DNA of 64,000 nt from Shewanella jiangmenensis (GCF_018596335.1 NZ_JAHEPS010000001.1:186001-250000), one strand, 5' to 3'; numbered from the stretch's first letter, positions 10,201 to 18,928 are shown. Numbers and translations are program-made. Notes: a model not told the origin generated them from the letters alone.

Positions 10201-10726
10201 TATGGAAATGCTCGAAGGCGCAGTTAAGGCCCTTAAAGAAGGCAAAGAGCCGTCGCTGCAGCAGATGCTTGGCAGCGTCTGTGAAATTGACCTGCGCATT
10301 CCGGCGCTGCTGCCTGAGGATTACGTTGGCGATGTTAATATGCGCCTGTCGCTCTATAAGCGCATCGCCAATTGTGACAACGAGCAGGCCATCGACGAGA
10401 TGAAGGTCGAGCTGATTGACCGCTTTGGTTTGCTGCCCGATGCCACCCGCAACCTGCTCACCTTAACGCTGTATAAACACCGCGCCACCCGTCTGGGTGC
10501 CATCCGCATCGAGATGCACAGCCGCGGCGGCAGTATCGAGTTTGGCAGCGAGCACAAAATCGACCCGGGCTTTATCATCGGCTTGCTTTCTTCGCAGCCC
10601 AACGTCTATCGTATGGACGGCCCAAACAAACTTAAGTTCACCATGCCCTGCGAAACCGCAGCCGAGCGGCTTGAACTGATGGAATTGCTGCTGTCGCAGC
10701 TAGAACAACACAGCATCGGAGAATAA
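7265..10726 (+). CDS. mfd: Transcription-repair coupling factor Mfd
   Basis: ATP-dependent translocase that removes stalled RNA polymerase from DNA lesions and recruits UvrA. The 1153 residues match the E. coli length (1148). In order: UvrB-like module (about 20-340), RNA-polymerase-interacting domain (VVHLEHGVGLYQGLETL, about 480-545), helicase lobe 1 with Walker A (CGDVGFGKTEVAMRA) and box II (DEEH), lobe 2 with the TRG region (TAHGQMRERELEKVMSD) and the C-terminal autoinhibitory domain. csiV follows after 5 bp. Confidence 0.98.
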   Translation: MSAFTVDHLPKTPPTGQVSAITVQGGVARALLLAEMTRRHGGTTLIVTSDTPTALQLEAELGYLLKEDKLDVCLFPDRETLPYDSFSPHQDLISSRLETLSKLERGQGRLVIVPLTTLMVRLPPKAFLAANVLILKKGDKYQLQEMRKLLTDTGYHLVEQVYGHGEFAIRGSILDIFPSGSSEPLRIELFDDEVESIRHFDPETQRSSAEIDRIRMLPAREFPVDSQAIEGFRQRYRRTFETVSNAPESVYQLVSRNLMPAGIENYLPLFFDDTATLFDYLPSELQVVTLGELHQAAEQHLAEVHARYEDRRVDPMRPLLPPKTLFQTVDELFGHFRRYSRFALSPTDGDLRLDAAPLPDIRANHKLKQPLEALSLWANQGQHIAFVAESEGRREALLELLGKAGIKLKLLPHINGFLRSGAEHALIVAPLSLGCSLQLGGKNLAVVCETELFGERVSQQRRRDKQRQLSQDVLIKNLAELKVGQPVVHLEHGVGLYQGLETLDTGGLVAEYLKLEYAGGDKLYVPVSSLHLISRYAVGSDSDAALNRLGNETWAKAKRKAIERIRDVAAELLDVYARREARPGEPCVLDDEEYALFVQGFPFEETVDQEMAIKAVIDDMCQPKAMDRLVCGDVGFGKTEVAMRAAFLAVSSGKQVVVLVPTTLLAQQHFENFKDRFADWPIRIEVMSRFRTAKEQQAVLSAMGEGKVDIVIGTHKLLNTELNFDALGLLIIDEEHRFGVRQKERIKAIRANVDILTLTATPIPRTLNMAMSGMRDLSIIATPPAKRLAVKTFVREYDKATVREALLREILRGGQVYYLHNQVETIEKTAEEIRTLVPEARVVTAHGQMRERELEKVMSDFYHQRFNVLVCTTIIETGIDVPSANTIVIDRADHFGLAQLHQLRGRVGRSHHQAYAYLMTPHPKLMTADARKRLEAIDALEDLGAGFMLATQDLEIRGAGELLGDEQSGHISKIGFSLYMEMLEGAVKALKEGKEPSLQQMLGSVCEIDLRIPALLPEDYVGDVNMRLSLYKRIANCDNEQAIDEMKVELIDRFGLLPDATRNLLTLTLYKHRATRLGAIRIEMHSRGGSIEFGSEHKIDPGFIIGLLSSQPNVYRMDGPNKLKFTMPCETAAERLELMELLLSQLEQHSIGE

Positions 10727-10731
10727 TAACA

Positions 10732-11868
10732 GTGATGCGCAAAATCGCGTTGGCGGCCAGTTTCTGTCTGCTGCCCCTCGGTCAGGCTATGGCTGAATCC
10801 TGGTTTGAAGTGGAAGTTTTTTTGTTTGAGCGTAATCAGCCAAGCGCAGAAACCTGGCCCAAAACCCCAAAAATCCCGCCCTATGCCAAGGGACGGGATT
10901 TGATTGGTGAGCGTTTTCAGTCCGCCCCCGATGCCGCGCTGACACCCTGCAGCGAAGATGAGCGCGTGGTCGACCCGCTGCGCTGCGACGGCATTGACAT
11001 GCAGCGCTCATCATTTGCAAGCAGCCTGCCCTCACCCATGCCGACAAAAGTGACCGGCAAGTCTGCAGCCACAGCGCAAAGCGGAGCCGGCGCCCAGCTT
11101 TTGGACAGCAGTCAGCTGCAGCTTGGCGACCTGGTGAGTAACATTTCCCGCGAGCGCGGTATCAAACCCCTGATGCACATCGGCTGGCAACAGCCCATGG
11201 AAGCCCGTCACGCGTCAAAGCCTATCCGTCTGTTTGGCGGTGAAAACTTTGCCGACCGCTTTGTACTTGGCGGCGCTCTGAAAGAAACGCCCGCCATAGC
11301 TTCAGGCGCCGGAGCAGGTTTTGGAGCGGGGGAAGGTGCTGTTTCAGATATTTCAGCCAGCACAGCCGTTGAAAGCGCCGCCCCCACCACGCCGGTATGG
11401 CAGCTCGAAGGCCTGCTCAATGTCTATTTAAGCCAGTACCTGTATGTGGAAACCGATCTGGTGCTGCGTGCACCGGGCACCCGCAAGGTGGTGATAGAGC
11501 CTGCAACAGTCGCATCTGCCGATGTTGCCGCAGCAGCAGTAGCCACTGCTGAAACAGGCAGCGGGCAAACCGCAGAGGTTGTATCGCCATTGCCTGTGGT
11601 CGCCGCGTCAAGCGATGCTGCCACTCTCGTCATGCCCAATGTTGAAGAGCAGCCGTTCCTCTACGCTGTACCTTTAAATCAAAACCGCCGGGTACGCAGT
11701 GGTCAGGTGCACTATTTTGATCATCCCAAGCTTGGGCTGATTATTCAGGTACGCAAAATGGCCCAGCCATCAGGTGCCGTGGACATTGAAGAGCCAGCGG
11801 CCGAGCCCGAGGGCGACGATACCCCGGCTGCGGATGTGATTAACGGGCAGCAGCCTGCACAGGACTAA
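10732..11868 (+). CDS. csiV: CsiV-family periplasmic protein
   Basis: Homologue of the Vibrio peptidoglycan-binding protein CsiV, which supports PBP1a-dependent wall synthesis and is also found after mfd. A signal peptide (MRKIALAASFCLLPLGQAMA) is followed by the family start ESWFEVEVFLFERNQPS. The C-terminal half carries the conserved LNVYLSQYLYVETDLVLR and LNQNRRVRSGQVHYFDHP. At 378 residues it is longer than my recollection of the Vibrio protein (about 260), because of Ala/Gly/Ser-rich insertions (about 185-225 and 255-300). The GTG start has GGAG 10 bases upstream; an ATG one codon on is an alternative. Function is by family and context only. Confidence 0.8.
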   Translation: MMRKIALAASFCLLPLGQAMAESWFEVEVFLFERNQPSAETWPKTPKIPPYAKGRDLIGERFQSAPDAALTPCSEDERVVDPLRCDGIDMQRSSFASSLPSPMPTKVTGKSAATAQSGAGAQLLDSSQLQLGDLVSNISRERGIKPLMHIGWQQPMEARHASKPIRLFGGENFADRFVLGGALKETPAIASGAGAGFGAGEGAVSDISASTAVESAAPTTPVWQLEGLLNVYLSQYLYVETDLVLRAPGTRKVVIEPATVASADVAAAAVATAETGSGQTAEVVSPLPVVAASSDAATLVMPNVEEQPFLYAVPLNQNRRVRSGQVHYFDHPKLGLIIQVRKMAQPSGAVDIEEPAAEPEGDDTPAADVINGQQPAQD

Positions 11869-11909
11869 CCCTCTGCATTTAAAGTGCGCCGCCATGGTCT
11901 CTGCGCATG

Positions 11910-11948
11910 GCCTTTAAGCATTGCCTTTAAGCATTGCCTTTACGCTTA
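11910..11948. repeat. 13-bp tandem repeat x3 after csiV
   Basis: Two identical units GCCTTTAAGCATT (11910-11922 and 11923-11935) are followed by a diverged third unit, GCCTTTACGCTTA (11936-11948). The array fills the gap between the convergent csiV and acylphosphatase genes. Confidence 0.9.
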
Positions 11949-11979
11949 GCCGTTGTGATTCTTGATGACGGCGCAGACG

Positions 11980-12255
11980 CTACGACTGCAAAATCGAAAA
12001 GTCGAGGTAGATCTCTTCTGCCTCGACATCTTTCACCTCAACCGCTGTGACCTTAGCTAAAGGCGAGCCCTGCCAGCACCACTCAATCAGGCGCGCCACG
12101 CGCACATCACTGCCCTGGGCCAGAATTTCAACAGAGCCATCGCTAAGATTGGTCACATAGCCGGTAATGCCGATATCCCTTGCCGCCTCCAGCGTAAAAC
12201 GCCTGAAACACACTCCCTGCACTTTTCCAAGCACGTGAATAATGGCACTGCGCAT
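11980..12255 (-). CDS. acyP: Acylphosphatase
   Basis: Small cytosolic enzyme that hydrolyses carboxyl-phosphate bonds of acylphosphates. The 91-residue form starts at MRSAIIHVLGKVQGVCFRRF, which contains the phosphate-binding loop with the catalytic Arg and leads into GYVTNLSDGSVEI with the catalytic Asn. GGAG lies 8 bases before this ATG. An upstream ATG would add nine residues without a ribosome-binding site and was rejected. It stands alone, convergent with csiV. Confidence 0.93.
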   Translation of the reverse strand: MRSAIIHVLGKVQGVCFRRFTLEAARDIGITGYVTNLSDGSVEILAQGSDVRVARLIEWCWQGSPLAKVTAVEVKDVEAEEIYLDFSILQS

Positions 12256-12415
12256 GATGGTACTCCGCCTGTGAGGAACCAAGGCTCAGCATAATCAAAG
12301 CCCCCGGTCAGAGAAAGAAGTTCAAAGAAAAAGGAGTAAAAAGGAAAGAGACTGAAGAGAGAGCACTAAAGAGAGAGAACTGAAGCGGGAAGAGCTGCCA
12401 AAAAGGCAAAAAAAA

Positions 12416-12440
12416 CAGCTAACCAAACTGCTGTTAGCTG
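12416..12440. repeat. Inverted repeat, 8-bp stem
   Basis: CAGCTAAC and GTTAGCTG form a perfect 8-bp stem around a 9-base loop. There is no T-run after it on the plus strand. An A-run precedes it, so on the minus strand it could act as a weak terminator. Confidence 0.6.
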
Positions 12441-12741
12441 CATCGGGCGACATACGCAATCGTGAGGTTTGCAGGGTGACTTCACACCTGCTTCACCAAA
12501 TTGGTTGTTCTGTGAACTGCATGTGAAAAGCAGCGACCAGAAAGGCCGCAAATTTACACTTTGGTGCAGTTAATTCAATGGGTGGGCAAAAAGAAAATTG
12601 AGGTAAGACCACTTTTGAGAGGTTTATCACAGAAAAAGCGCCATTATTCGACACTTCATACTGTATTTATCCAGAATTATATGGTACGGAGGTCTTAATT
12701 AGTTGATGGAATAGATGATCATAGATGGCGAAGGAGATGTT

Positions 12742-12770
12742 CAGGCCGGCCTTTTTGGCAAAACGGCCTG
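12742..12770. repeat. Inverted repeat, 7-bp stem
   Basis: CAGGCCG and CGGCCTG flank a 15-base spacer that itself contains GCC/GGC words. Role unknown; it lies 80 bases beyond the end of ycfP. Confidence 0.5.
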
Positions 12771-12803
12771 TGATGTGTCTTAAATGTGAACAGTCTCGCG
12801 TCT

Positions 12804-12860
12804 ATTCAGCCTGGCATTTATTCAGACAGGCTTTTACTCAGACAGACCATTCAGACAGGC
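12804..12860. repeat. Degenerate 16-bp tandem repeat at the ycfP stop
   Basis: Four units start at 12804, 12820, 12836 and 12849, with the shared core ATTCAGACAGGC (one unit 13 bp, one reading ATTCAGCCTGGC). The last unit contains the ycfP stop codon (12851-12853), so the array extends outward from the gene end. Confidence 0.78.
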
Positions 12861-13423
12861 TCATCCTTGAGCACAGTTTCTGACTGACCACGGGCAAATG
12901 CGGCAATGACCGGCAGATAGCGACCGAGTGAAGGAAACTTATGGCCCTGCTCTTCGTCCCACAGTACCCGATAGTAGGGTGACAGCTGCGCCTCAGCATC
13001 TGCGTTGTCACGCACTTCATCACGGCGCGACAAAATACACAGGCTGCGACCGGCATTTTTGCGCCGAAAATCGGTGACACATTTGGCGGCAATGTCGGCG
13101 TATTCTTCAGGGCGGGCGATGCGTCCGGCCATGTTGTGCTCCGGGGCTAAATTGGGGTTAATCAGCACACTGCGAATACCGCTTAAAAAACCTATCCGCT
13201 CAGCCCAAAATGCCCCAAGCCCAACCCCCAGTGCCAGGGTCTGATCTTTATCCTGGCCCTCAAGTGCGCGGGCAACATCGTGCAGCAACTGCTGCATATC
13301 GTATTTGGGGTGCTCGGTGGAGTAACTGATTAGCCGCACATCAGGGTCTACAAACTTTAGTTGCCGCATTTTTTCATGGTTGCCCGGGCTTCGGGAGTCG
13401 AATCCGTGGAAATATAAAATCAT
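12851..13423 (-). CDS. ycfP: YqiA/YcfP-family alpha/beta-fold esterase-like protein
   Basis: A 190-residue protein of the UPF0227 (YcfP) group of small alpha/beta-hydrolase-fold proteins. It begins [19 protein letters not shown], with the HGF oxyanion-type turn. The usual nucleophile elbow reads [10 protein letters not shown] rather than GxSxGG, so a serine nucleophile is not evident at that point. The C-terminal [14 protein letters not shown] supplies the family histidine. It lies downstream of nagZ, as in E. coli, but separated by a repeat-rich gap of 344 bp. The true substrate is unknown. Confidence 0.85.
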   Translation of the reverse strand: MILYFHGFDSRSPGNHEKMRQLKFVDPDVRLISYSTEHPKYDMQQLLHDVARALEGQDKDQTLALGVGLGAFWAERIGFLSGIRSVLINPNLAPEHNMAGRIARPEEYADIAAKCVTDFRRKNAGRSLCILSRRDEVRDNADAEAQLSPYYRVLWDEEQGHKFPSLGRYLPVIAAFARGQSETVLKDEPV

Positions 13424-13581
13424 GGCTTACCTGCCGCGCTGGCGCTGGAAAAGTGCATATCTGACACCCTAGCAGCCGCGCAGATGCAAAAGTTTGCGCC
13501 CGGTCAAAAAAGCGCAAACTTTGTGCACCAATCCATCTTTGGCTGCAGCAAGCTAATCAAAAAACGAGGTATTCGAGCAGA

Positions 13582-13645
13582 GAGCCAATTAGGATGTGAG
13601 TTAATGCGGCTGCGAGCTAATCTGGCAGCAAATTAGCCTGGCGGC
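13582..13645. repeat. 16-bp tandem repeat x4 between nagZ and ycfP
   Basis: Four adjacent 16-bp units (13582-13597, 13598-13613, 13614-13629, 13630-13645) share the pattern GAGYTAATNNGGCNGC. A fifth, weaker unit may follow to 13661. The copies are clearly diverged from one another but keep the exact period. Confidence 0.8.
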
Positions 13646-13673
13646 AAGGTAGTTTAGCGGTAAAGCAGACAGG

Positions 13674-13701
13674 ATCAGTGAGGCACAAATTCCTCACTGA
13701 T
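13674..13701. repeat. Perfect 10-bp inverted repeat
   Basis: ATCAGTGAGG and CCTCACTGAT surround an 8-base loop. It lies downstream of nagZ on the minus strand. There is no U-run, so it is at best a processing or pausing hairpin rather than a classical terminator. Confidence 0.7.
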
Positions 13702-13703
13702 GC

Positions 13704-13754
13704 CTCACTGCAATTGCCGCTTTGCTGAAACTGCTGCCTCGCTGAAACTGCTAC
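13704..13754. repeat. 17-bp tandem repeat x3 after nagZ
   Basis: Units at 13704-13720, 13721-13737 and 13738-13754 resemble YTYGCTGAAACTGCTGC, the last two differing at only a few positions. The array ends 13 bases before the nagZ stop codon. It differs in both sequence and period from the neighbouring 16-bp array. Confidence 0.83.
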
Positions 13755-13767
13755 ACAGACAAAACGG

Positions 13768-14784
13768 TCAGGCGCGATAGCCTATGGTGAGCGCTAGCTC
13801 GCGGGCTTTCTCCCAGCGGCTTAAGTTGTCCAGTGACGCAAGGGCGCGGGCCGCGTCAGGGCGAAGCGATGCAGCGTTGCGGCGACTGGCGTCGTCGGCA
13901 AATTCCGCGCCGAGCACCTCAAGCGCGCCTTCGCGGTTATTGCACACCAGGATCATATCGCAGCCCGCATCAAGCGCTGCCTTGGCTCTCGCGACATAAC
14001 CGCCCGCGAAGGATGCGCCTTCCATGCCCAAATCGTCGGAGAAGATAACGCCGTCAAACTCCAGCTCGCCGCGCAGTTTATCCTGCAGCCAGAAGCGGGA
14101 GAAACCGGCCGGATTGGGGTCAAGCTTGTCGTACACCACATGGGCTGGCATTACGCCATTGAGCTTACCTTCAGCAATCAGCGACTTAAACGGCACCATG
14201 TCGAAGTTAAGCACTTCGTCGGCGCTGCGGCTGTCCACCGGCATGGCAACGTGGGAGTCGGCCTGCACACTGCCGTGACCGGGGAAATGTTTACCCACGG
14301 CGCGCATGCCCGCCGCTTCCATGCCGCGAATAAAGGCGCCACCAAGCAGTGCGACTTCTTCAGGCTTGCTGCTGAAACCGCGCCGGCCTATGACTTCACT
14401 GATGCCATTCACATCAAGCACAGGCGCAAAGCTTAAATCGATGTCACAGGCAAGCAGCTCCACCGCCATCAAAAAACCAAGCTCGGTGGCATAGCGGCAG
14501 GCCAGGTTCATGTCGCCGCCGGCGGCAGGCAAAATGTCACCCATGGCAGGCACCTGGGTAAAACCATCTCTAAAACGCTGCACCCGGCCACCTTCATGGT
14601 CGACCGCAATCAGGATATCCGGCCGCACTTTACGCACCGACGCCACCAATTCAATCAGTTGCGCGCGGCTGCTGAAATTACGACTGAAGAGGATAAGACC
14701 GCCGACACGGGGTGATTGCAATAACTGGGCTTCATCGGCCGCAAGCACAGTCCCTTCGAGATCCAGCATGAGAAAGCTCATCAT
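13768..14784 (-). CDS. nagZ: Beta-N-acetylhexosaminidase NagZ
   Basis: Cytosolic glycoside hydrolase family 3 enzyme that removes GlcNAc from anhydro-muropeptides during peptidoglycan recycling; its products can also signal AmpC induction. The 338 residues contain ILIAVDHEGGRVQRF, KHFPGHGSVQADSHV (the GH3 acid-base loop with its His) and GVIFSDDLGMEGA (nucleophile Asp). The start is an ATG directly followed by MSFLMLDLEGT. The length matches the E. coli enzyme (341). It lies upstream of ycfP on the same strand. Confidence 0.96.
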   Translation of the reverse strand: MMSFLMLDLEGTVLAADEAQLLQSPRVGGLILFSRNFSSRAQLIELVASVRKVRPDILIAVDHEGGRVQRFRDGFTQVPAMGDILPAAGGDMNLACRYATELGFLMAVELLACDIDLSFAPVLDVNGISEVIGRRGFSSKPEEVALLGGAFIRGMEAAGMRAVGKHFPGHGSVQADSHVAMPVDSRSADEVLNFDMVPFKSLIAEGKLNGVMPAHVVYDKLDPNPAGFSRFWLQDKLRGELEFDGVIFSDDLGMEGASFAGGYVARAKAALDAGCDMILVCNNREGALEVLGAEFADDASRRNAASLRPDAARALASLDNLSRWEKARELALTIGYRA

Positions 14785-15124
14785 TTCTCCCTACAAAAAT
14801 TAATCAAAAGTGCCAAAGTCAAAACGCGACCATCAAAAACGCATCACAAATCCGGCGAAATAACGTCCGTCACAGTTCCGGATAAATACTGATCTACCCG
14901 CCGGGTTAATCGAACTAATCCGAACAATATCGCATAAAAATATCTAATGAAACTTACAGGTGGGAATGTGGGATAATCAAGGGCTGCGGTTCACAAGCAC
15001 TTTGGCCACTCCCTGATACAGCTCCTGTGTCCGAAGCCAGAGATTACCGCAAAGCGCTCCGGCGGGCGAGCAACTGCCGGGCTTACGACTAAAATAACAA
15101 CGAATAACAAACAGGGCCCAAGCT
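14785..15124. other. Divergent intergenic region nagZ/sdaA
   Basis: These 340 bases hold no supported gene. They must carry the divergent promoters of nagZ and sdaA. The left two-thirds is AT-rich; the last 130 bases before sdaA are GC-rich and would be part of a long leader. No known riboswitch pattern was recognised. Confidence 0.5.
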
Positions 15125-16501
15125 ATGATCAGTGTGTTTGACATTTTTAAAATCGGAATCGGTCCTTCCAGCTCCCATACCGTTGGTCCGATGAAGGCCG
15201 GCAAAGAATTCATCGCCCGTGTTGATAACATGGGCCTGCTTGAGCGAACCGACGAGCTTCGCGCCGAGCTGTTTGGCTCCCTCGGCCAGACCGGCAAAGG
15301 CCACGGCACCGGCAAAGCGGTGATCCTGGGCCTGATGGGTGAAGATCCCGAGATAGTAAATACCGACGCCATCGATGGCATTCTTGCCAAAGTCGACAGC
15401 AGCGAGACCCTCAAACTCGCCTGTGGCCGCAAGGTTAAATTTACCCGTGAAGACGGTATCACCTACCACAGACGCAAAACCCTGCCCGCCCACGCCAACG
15501 CCATGACCCTGTATGCCTTTGCCGAGGGCGAGTGCCTGTATCAGCGCACTTACTATTCGGTTGGTGGCGGATTTGTGCTGGACGAGGATGAAATCGATCA
15601 GAAAAATCCATCGCCGGCCACGCCAATCAAATCGGCTCCGTTCGACTTCAACAGCGCCCAGCAGCTGCTGGAAATGTGCACCACCAACGGTCTGTCCATC
15701 TCGTCGCTGATGATGCAAAACGAGCTGACTCTCGCCAGCGAAGACGAAGTCAAAGAGAAGCTGTGGCATATCTGGCAGACCATGAAAACCTGCATCGAGA
15801 AAGGCTACAAGCTGGAAGGAATATTGCCGGGTGGCCTTAAGCTGCGTCGCCGCGCGCCGGCACTGTATCGCCGCCTCAAGGCCGAAGGTCGCAACAACGT
15901 CGACCCGCTGACGGCCATGGACTGGGTCGACCTGTTTGCCCTGTCGGTGAACGAGCAAAATGCCGCCGGCGATCGGGTGGTCACCGCGCCAACCAACGGG
16001 GCTGCCGGTATCATCCCGGCAGTATTGTGCTACTTCCACACCTTTGTGCAGGAAGTCGACATGGAAATTTGCGCCCGCTATCTGTTGACTGCCGCCGCCA
16101 TCGGCATTCTGTACAAGAAAAACGCCTCTATCTCCGGCGCCGAAGTGGGCTGTCAGGGTGAAGTGGGCGTTGCCTGCTCCATGGCTGCAGCCGCGCTGAC
16201 CGAAATCATGGGCGGCACGGTTGAGCATGTTGAGAACGCCGCTGAAATCGGTATGGAGCATAACCTGGGTCTGACCTGCGATCCGGTCGGCGGCCTGGTG
16301 CAGGTGCCCTGTATTGAGCGTAATGCCATGGGGGCCGTAAAAGCCATCAACGCCTCCCGTCTGGCGCTGCGTGGCGACGGTAACCACAAGGTATCGCTGG
16401 ATAAAGTTATCAAGACCATGATGGACACCGGCCGCGATATGCGCAGCAAATACAAGGAAACCGCCAAGGGTGGCCTTGCGGTGAACATTGTTGAATGTTA
16501 A
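15125..16501 (+). CDS. sdaA: L-serine ammonia-lyase, iron-sulfur dependent
   Basis: Single-chain L-serine dehydratase that converts serine to pyruvate and ammonia using a 4Fe-4S cluster. The 458 residues start [20 protein letters not shown], the family N-terminal signature. Then come the beta domain (about 1-155) and alpha catalytic domain (about 185-455). Cluster cysteines are visible in [16 protein letters not shown] and in [18 protein letters not shown]. Length agrees with E. coli SdaA (454). It is monocistronic and ends at a bidirectional terminator. Confidence 0.96.
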   Translation: MISVFDIFKIGIGPSSSHTVGPMKAGKEFIARVDNMGLLERTDELRAELFGSLGQTGKGHGTGKAVILGLMGEDPEIVNTDAIDGILAKVDSSETLKLACGRKVKFTREDGITYHRRKTLPAHANAMTLYAFAEGECLYQRTYYSVGGGFVLDEDEIDQKNPSPATPIKSAPFDFNSAQQLLEMCTTNGLSISSLMMQNELTLASEDEVKEKLWHIWQTMKTCIEKGYKLEGILPGGLKLRRRAPALYRRLKAEGRNNVDPLTAMDWVDLFALSVNEQNAAGDRVVTAPTNGAAGIIPAVLCYFHTFVQEVDMEICARYLLTAAAIGILYKKNASISGAEVGCQGEVGVACSMAAAALTEIMGGTVEHVENAAEIGMEHNLGLTCDPVGGLVQVPCIERNAMGAVKAINASRLALRGDGNHKVSLDKVIKTMMDTGRDMRSKYKETAKGGLAVNIVEC

Positions 16502-16589
16502 GCCTTAGCAATGCTTGCAGTCCGATGCGACGCTGAGCGCTAAATAACGCGCAGCACCATTGTCAGTGCTGCTTATCAGCGCTGCACCG

Positions 16590-16628
16590 ACAAGCAGTAC
16601 TGACAAGCGCTACTTACAAGCTATAGTA
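16590..16628. repeat. 13-bp tandem repeat x3 after sdaA
   Basis: Units ACAAGCAGTACTG, ACAAGCGCTACTT and ACAAGCTATAGTA follow each other without gaps, just before the sdaA/cysB terminator. Confidence 0.7.
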
Positions 16629-16640
16629 AGGCCAATAAAA

Positions 16641-16670
16641 AATCCCGCCAAGGCGGGATTTTTTATTTTT
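16641..16670. terminator. Bidirectional terminator between sdaA and cysB
   Basis: AATCCCGCC and GGCGGGATT (9-bp stem, 2-base loop, 16641-16660) are followed by a T-run to 16670 and preceded by an A-run. It serves both convergent genes. Confidence 0.92.
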
Positions 16671-16717
16671 ATGTGCAGCTTGGCGCGTTATGTCCTTTGA
16701 TGCCCCTCGATTGCCGC

Positions 16718-17701
<984 letters not shown>

Positions 17702-17911
17702 TCAGCCAGTTCCCAGAGGATCCGTGGGCCGGTTTGAGCCAAGTAACTATAATTATGGGTTATAGTATAACGGATTAATTAAATCAAACGGGAATAACAA
17801 AATACATCCATGCAAAATCTACGACACACCTCGGAAGGTGCGCTAAGATAACTATGCTAGAGTATTGATTTATTGTAGCATTGGCTGAATTGTAACAAGA
17901 ACGGACGACCT

Positions 17912-18682
17912 ATGTTATTCATTCTCCTGGCCTGTGGCGTGCTGTTGCTGCTCATTATTGGTGTGAACGTCGTTCAGCAGCAAAAAGAGCGTGCCGAGGC
18001 CGAAAGACGCACAGAAGTGGCGCGACAACGAGCAATTATAGATGAAACTGAAGGGGTACTGTCCAATACCGGCATGTTCCCCTGCAGCTCTCATCTGATT
18101 ATGGTGCTTTACCAGCGCATCCACGAAGCCCTGACTGTCGCGGTTGAGATGAGCAGCGCCCAGCCAAAAGCCGATTATCAACGCCGTTTATTCGATGTGC
18201 AGGCGCAAATTGATGGCCTTCGTGGCACCAGTAACGTGCCCGCCATCGAAAGTTTTCGCCTGCCCGATAACGACAAGCAAATTCTTGCCATAGTACAAAC
18301 CCTGAAGAAGCTTAAAGCCATTCTGCGTGCCGAGCACAATAAGGGTAAGGTCGAGCCCACCGTCTTTGCCCAGGAAGAAAACCGCATCGACAGTCTGCAA
18401 CTGCGCATCAACGTCGACTCGATGATTTCCCGCGCCCGCGCCGCCTGCTACATGAAGCAATATGGCTCGGCCAAGCAGATGGTTACCAAGGCGTTGTCGA
18501 CCCTGCACACCATCAAGGCGCAAACACCAAACGACCCGTTTATCGGCCGTAAGGTCGATGAAGCCAAGCAGCTGCTCGATGAAATCATGGGCGCGCAGAA
18601 AACGTCCTCTCCGGATGCGCCGAAAACCAAAAAAGAAGGCGACGATCTGGATATGCTGTTTCAGCCAAAGAAAAAGTGGTGA
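17912..18682 (+). CDS. Unknown membrane-anchored coiled-coil protein
   Basis: Not recognised. The 256 residues begin with one strongly hydrophobic segment (MLFILLACGVLLLLIIGVNV). A charged, coiled-coil-like stretch follows (QQKERAEAERRTEVARQR, about 23-45), then a mostly helical body containing paired cysteines (C54 in NTGMFPCSSHL; another in RARAACYMKQYGSAKQMV). The RAACYMKQYGSAKQMVTKAL segment has the feel of a TPR-like helix pair. The C-terminus is Lys-rich and ends DDLDMLFQPKKKW. The topology suggests an N-terminal anchor with a cytoplasmic body. It lies alone between cysB and topA and ends at an intrinsic terminator. Confidence 0.85.
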   Translation: MLFILLACGVLLLLIIGVNVVQQQKERAEAERRTEVARQRAIIDETEGVLSNTGMFPCSSHLIMVLYQRIHEALTVAVEMSSAQPKADYQRRLFDVQAQIDGLRGTSNVPAIESFRLPDNDKQILAIVQTLKKLKAILRAEHNKGKVEPTVFAQEENRIDSLQLRINVDSMISRARAACYMKQYGSAKQMVTKALSTLHTIKAQTPNDPFIGRKVDEAKQLLDEIMGAQKTSSPDAPKTKKEGDDLDMLFQPKKKW

Positions 18683-18700
18683 GATACAAGCATCAAACAA

Positions 18701-18724
18701 GCCCCGCAGTTGCGGGGCTTTTTG
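18701..18724 (+). terminator. Intrinsic terminator
   Basis: GCCCCGCA and TGCGGGGC form a compact stem (18701-18718) followed by TTTTTGTT, 18 bases after the stop codon of the unknown gene. Confidence 0.92.
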
Positions 18725-18851
18725 TTGGCTGAACCGCATGGTTTGCTGAGGCCAGAGAGGCCTGTTAAGGGCGCAGAGCGCCGTCTACACCACTCAGTTA
18801 CCCCAGATGCGCAGCTCAATGCCTCGCAGCCTTTGGATTAAGCTGTGCTAA

Positions 18852-18880
18852 CCGAATCGGTGCAGAGATAGCCGATTCGG
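18852..18880. repeat. Perfect 9-bp inverted repeat
   Basis: CCGAATCGG and CCGATTCGG with an 11-base spacer. It is positioned between two terminators in the gene-free gap before topA. There is no T-run; purpose unknown. Confidence 0.65.
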
Positions 18881-18928
18881 CGCTGCAGTACGCACAGTTG
18901 AAGCGGCACAAATCTTAGGCATAAAAAA

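Larger units (their letters stand above)
12256..12850. other. Gene-free region with repeats and hairpins
   Basis: No supported gene lies in these 595 bases. A purine-rich block (about 12310-12395) has loosely repeated GAAAGAGACTGAA-like units. It is followed by an 8-bp-stem hairpin (12416-12440), an AT-rich stretch (about 12580-12710), a second inverted repeat (12742-12770) and a tandem array reaching the ycfP stop codon. The acylphosphatase promoter must lie at its left end. Confidence 0.6.

Noticed and set aside
12661..12674. CTGTATTTATCCAG resembling a LexA box
   Set aside because: The right half does not give the required ACAG at the correct distance, and no SOS gene is adjacent.
13390..13410. 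GAGTCGAATCC string resembling a tRNA T-arm
   Set aside because: It lies within the start of ycfP (FDSRSPG) and no cloverleaf can be drawn around it.
15089..16387. 432-codon open frame opposite sdaA
   Set aside because: Wholly antisense to an unmistakable L-serine dehydratase; composition reflects GC-skewed codon positions only.
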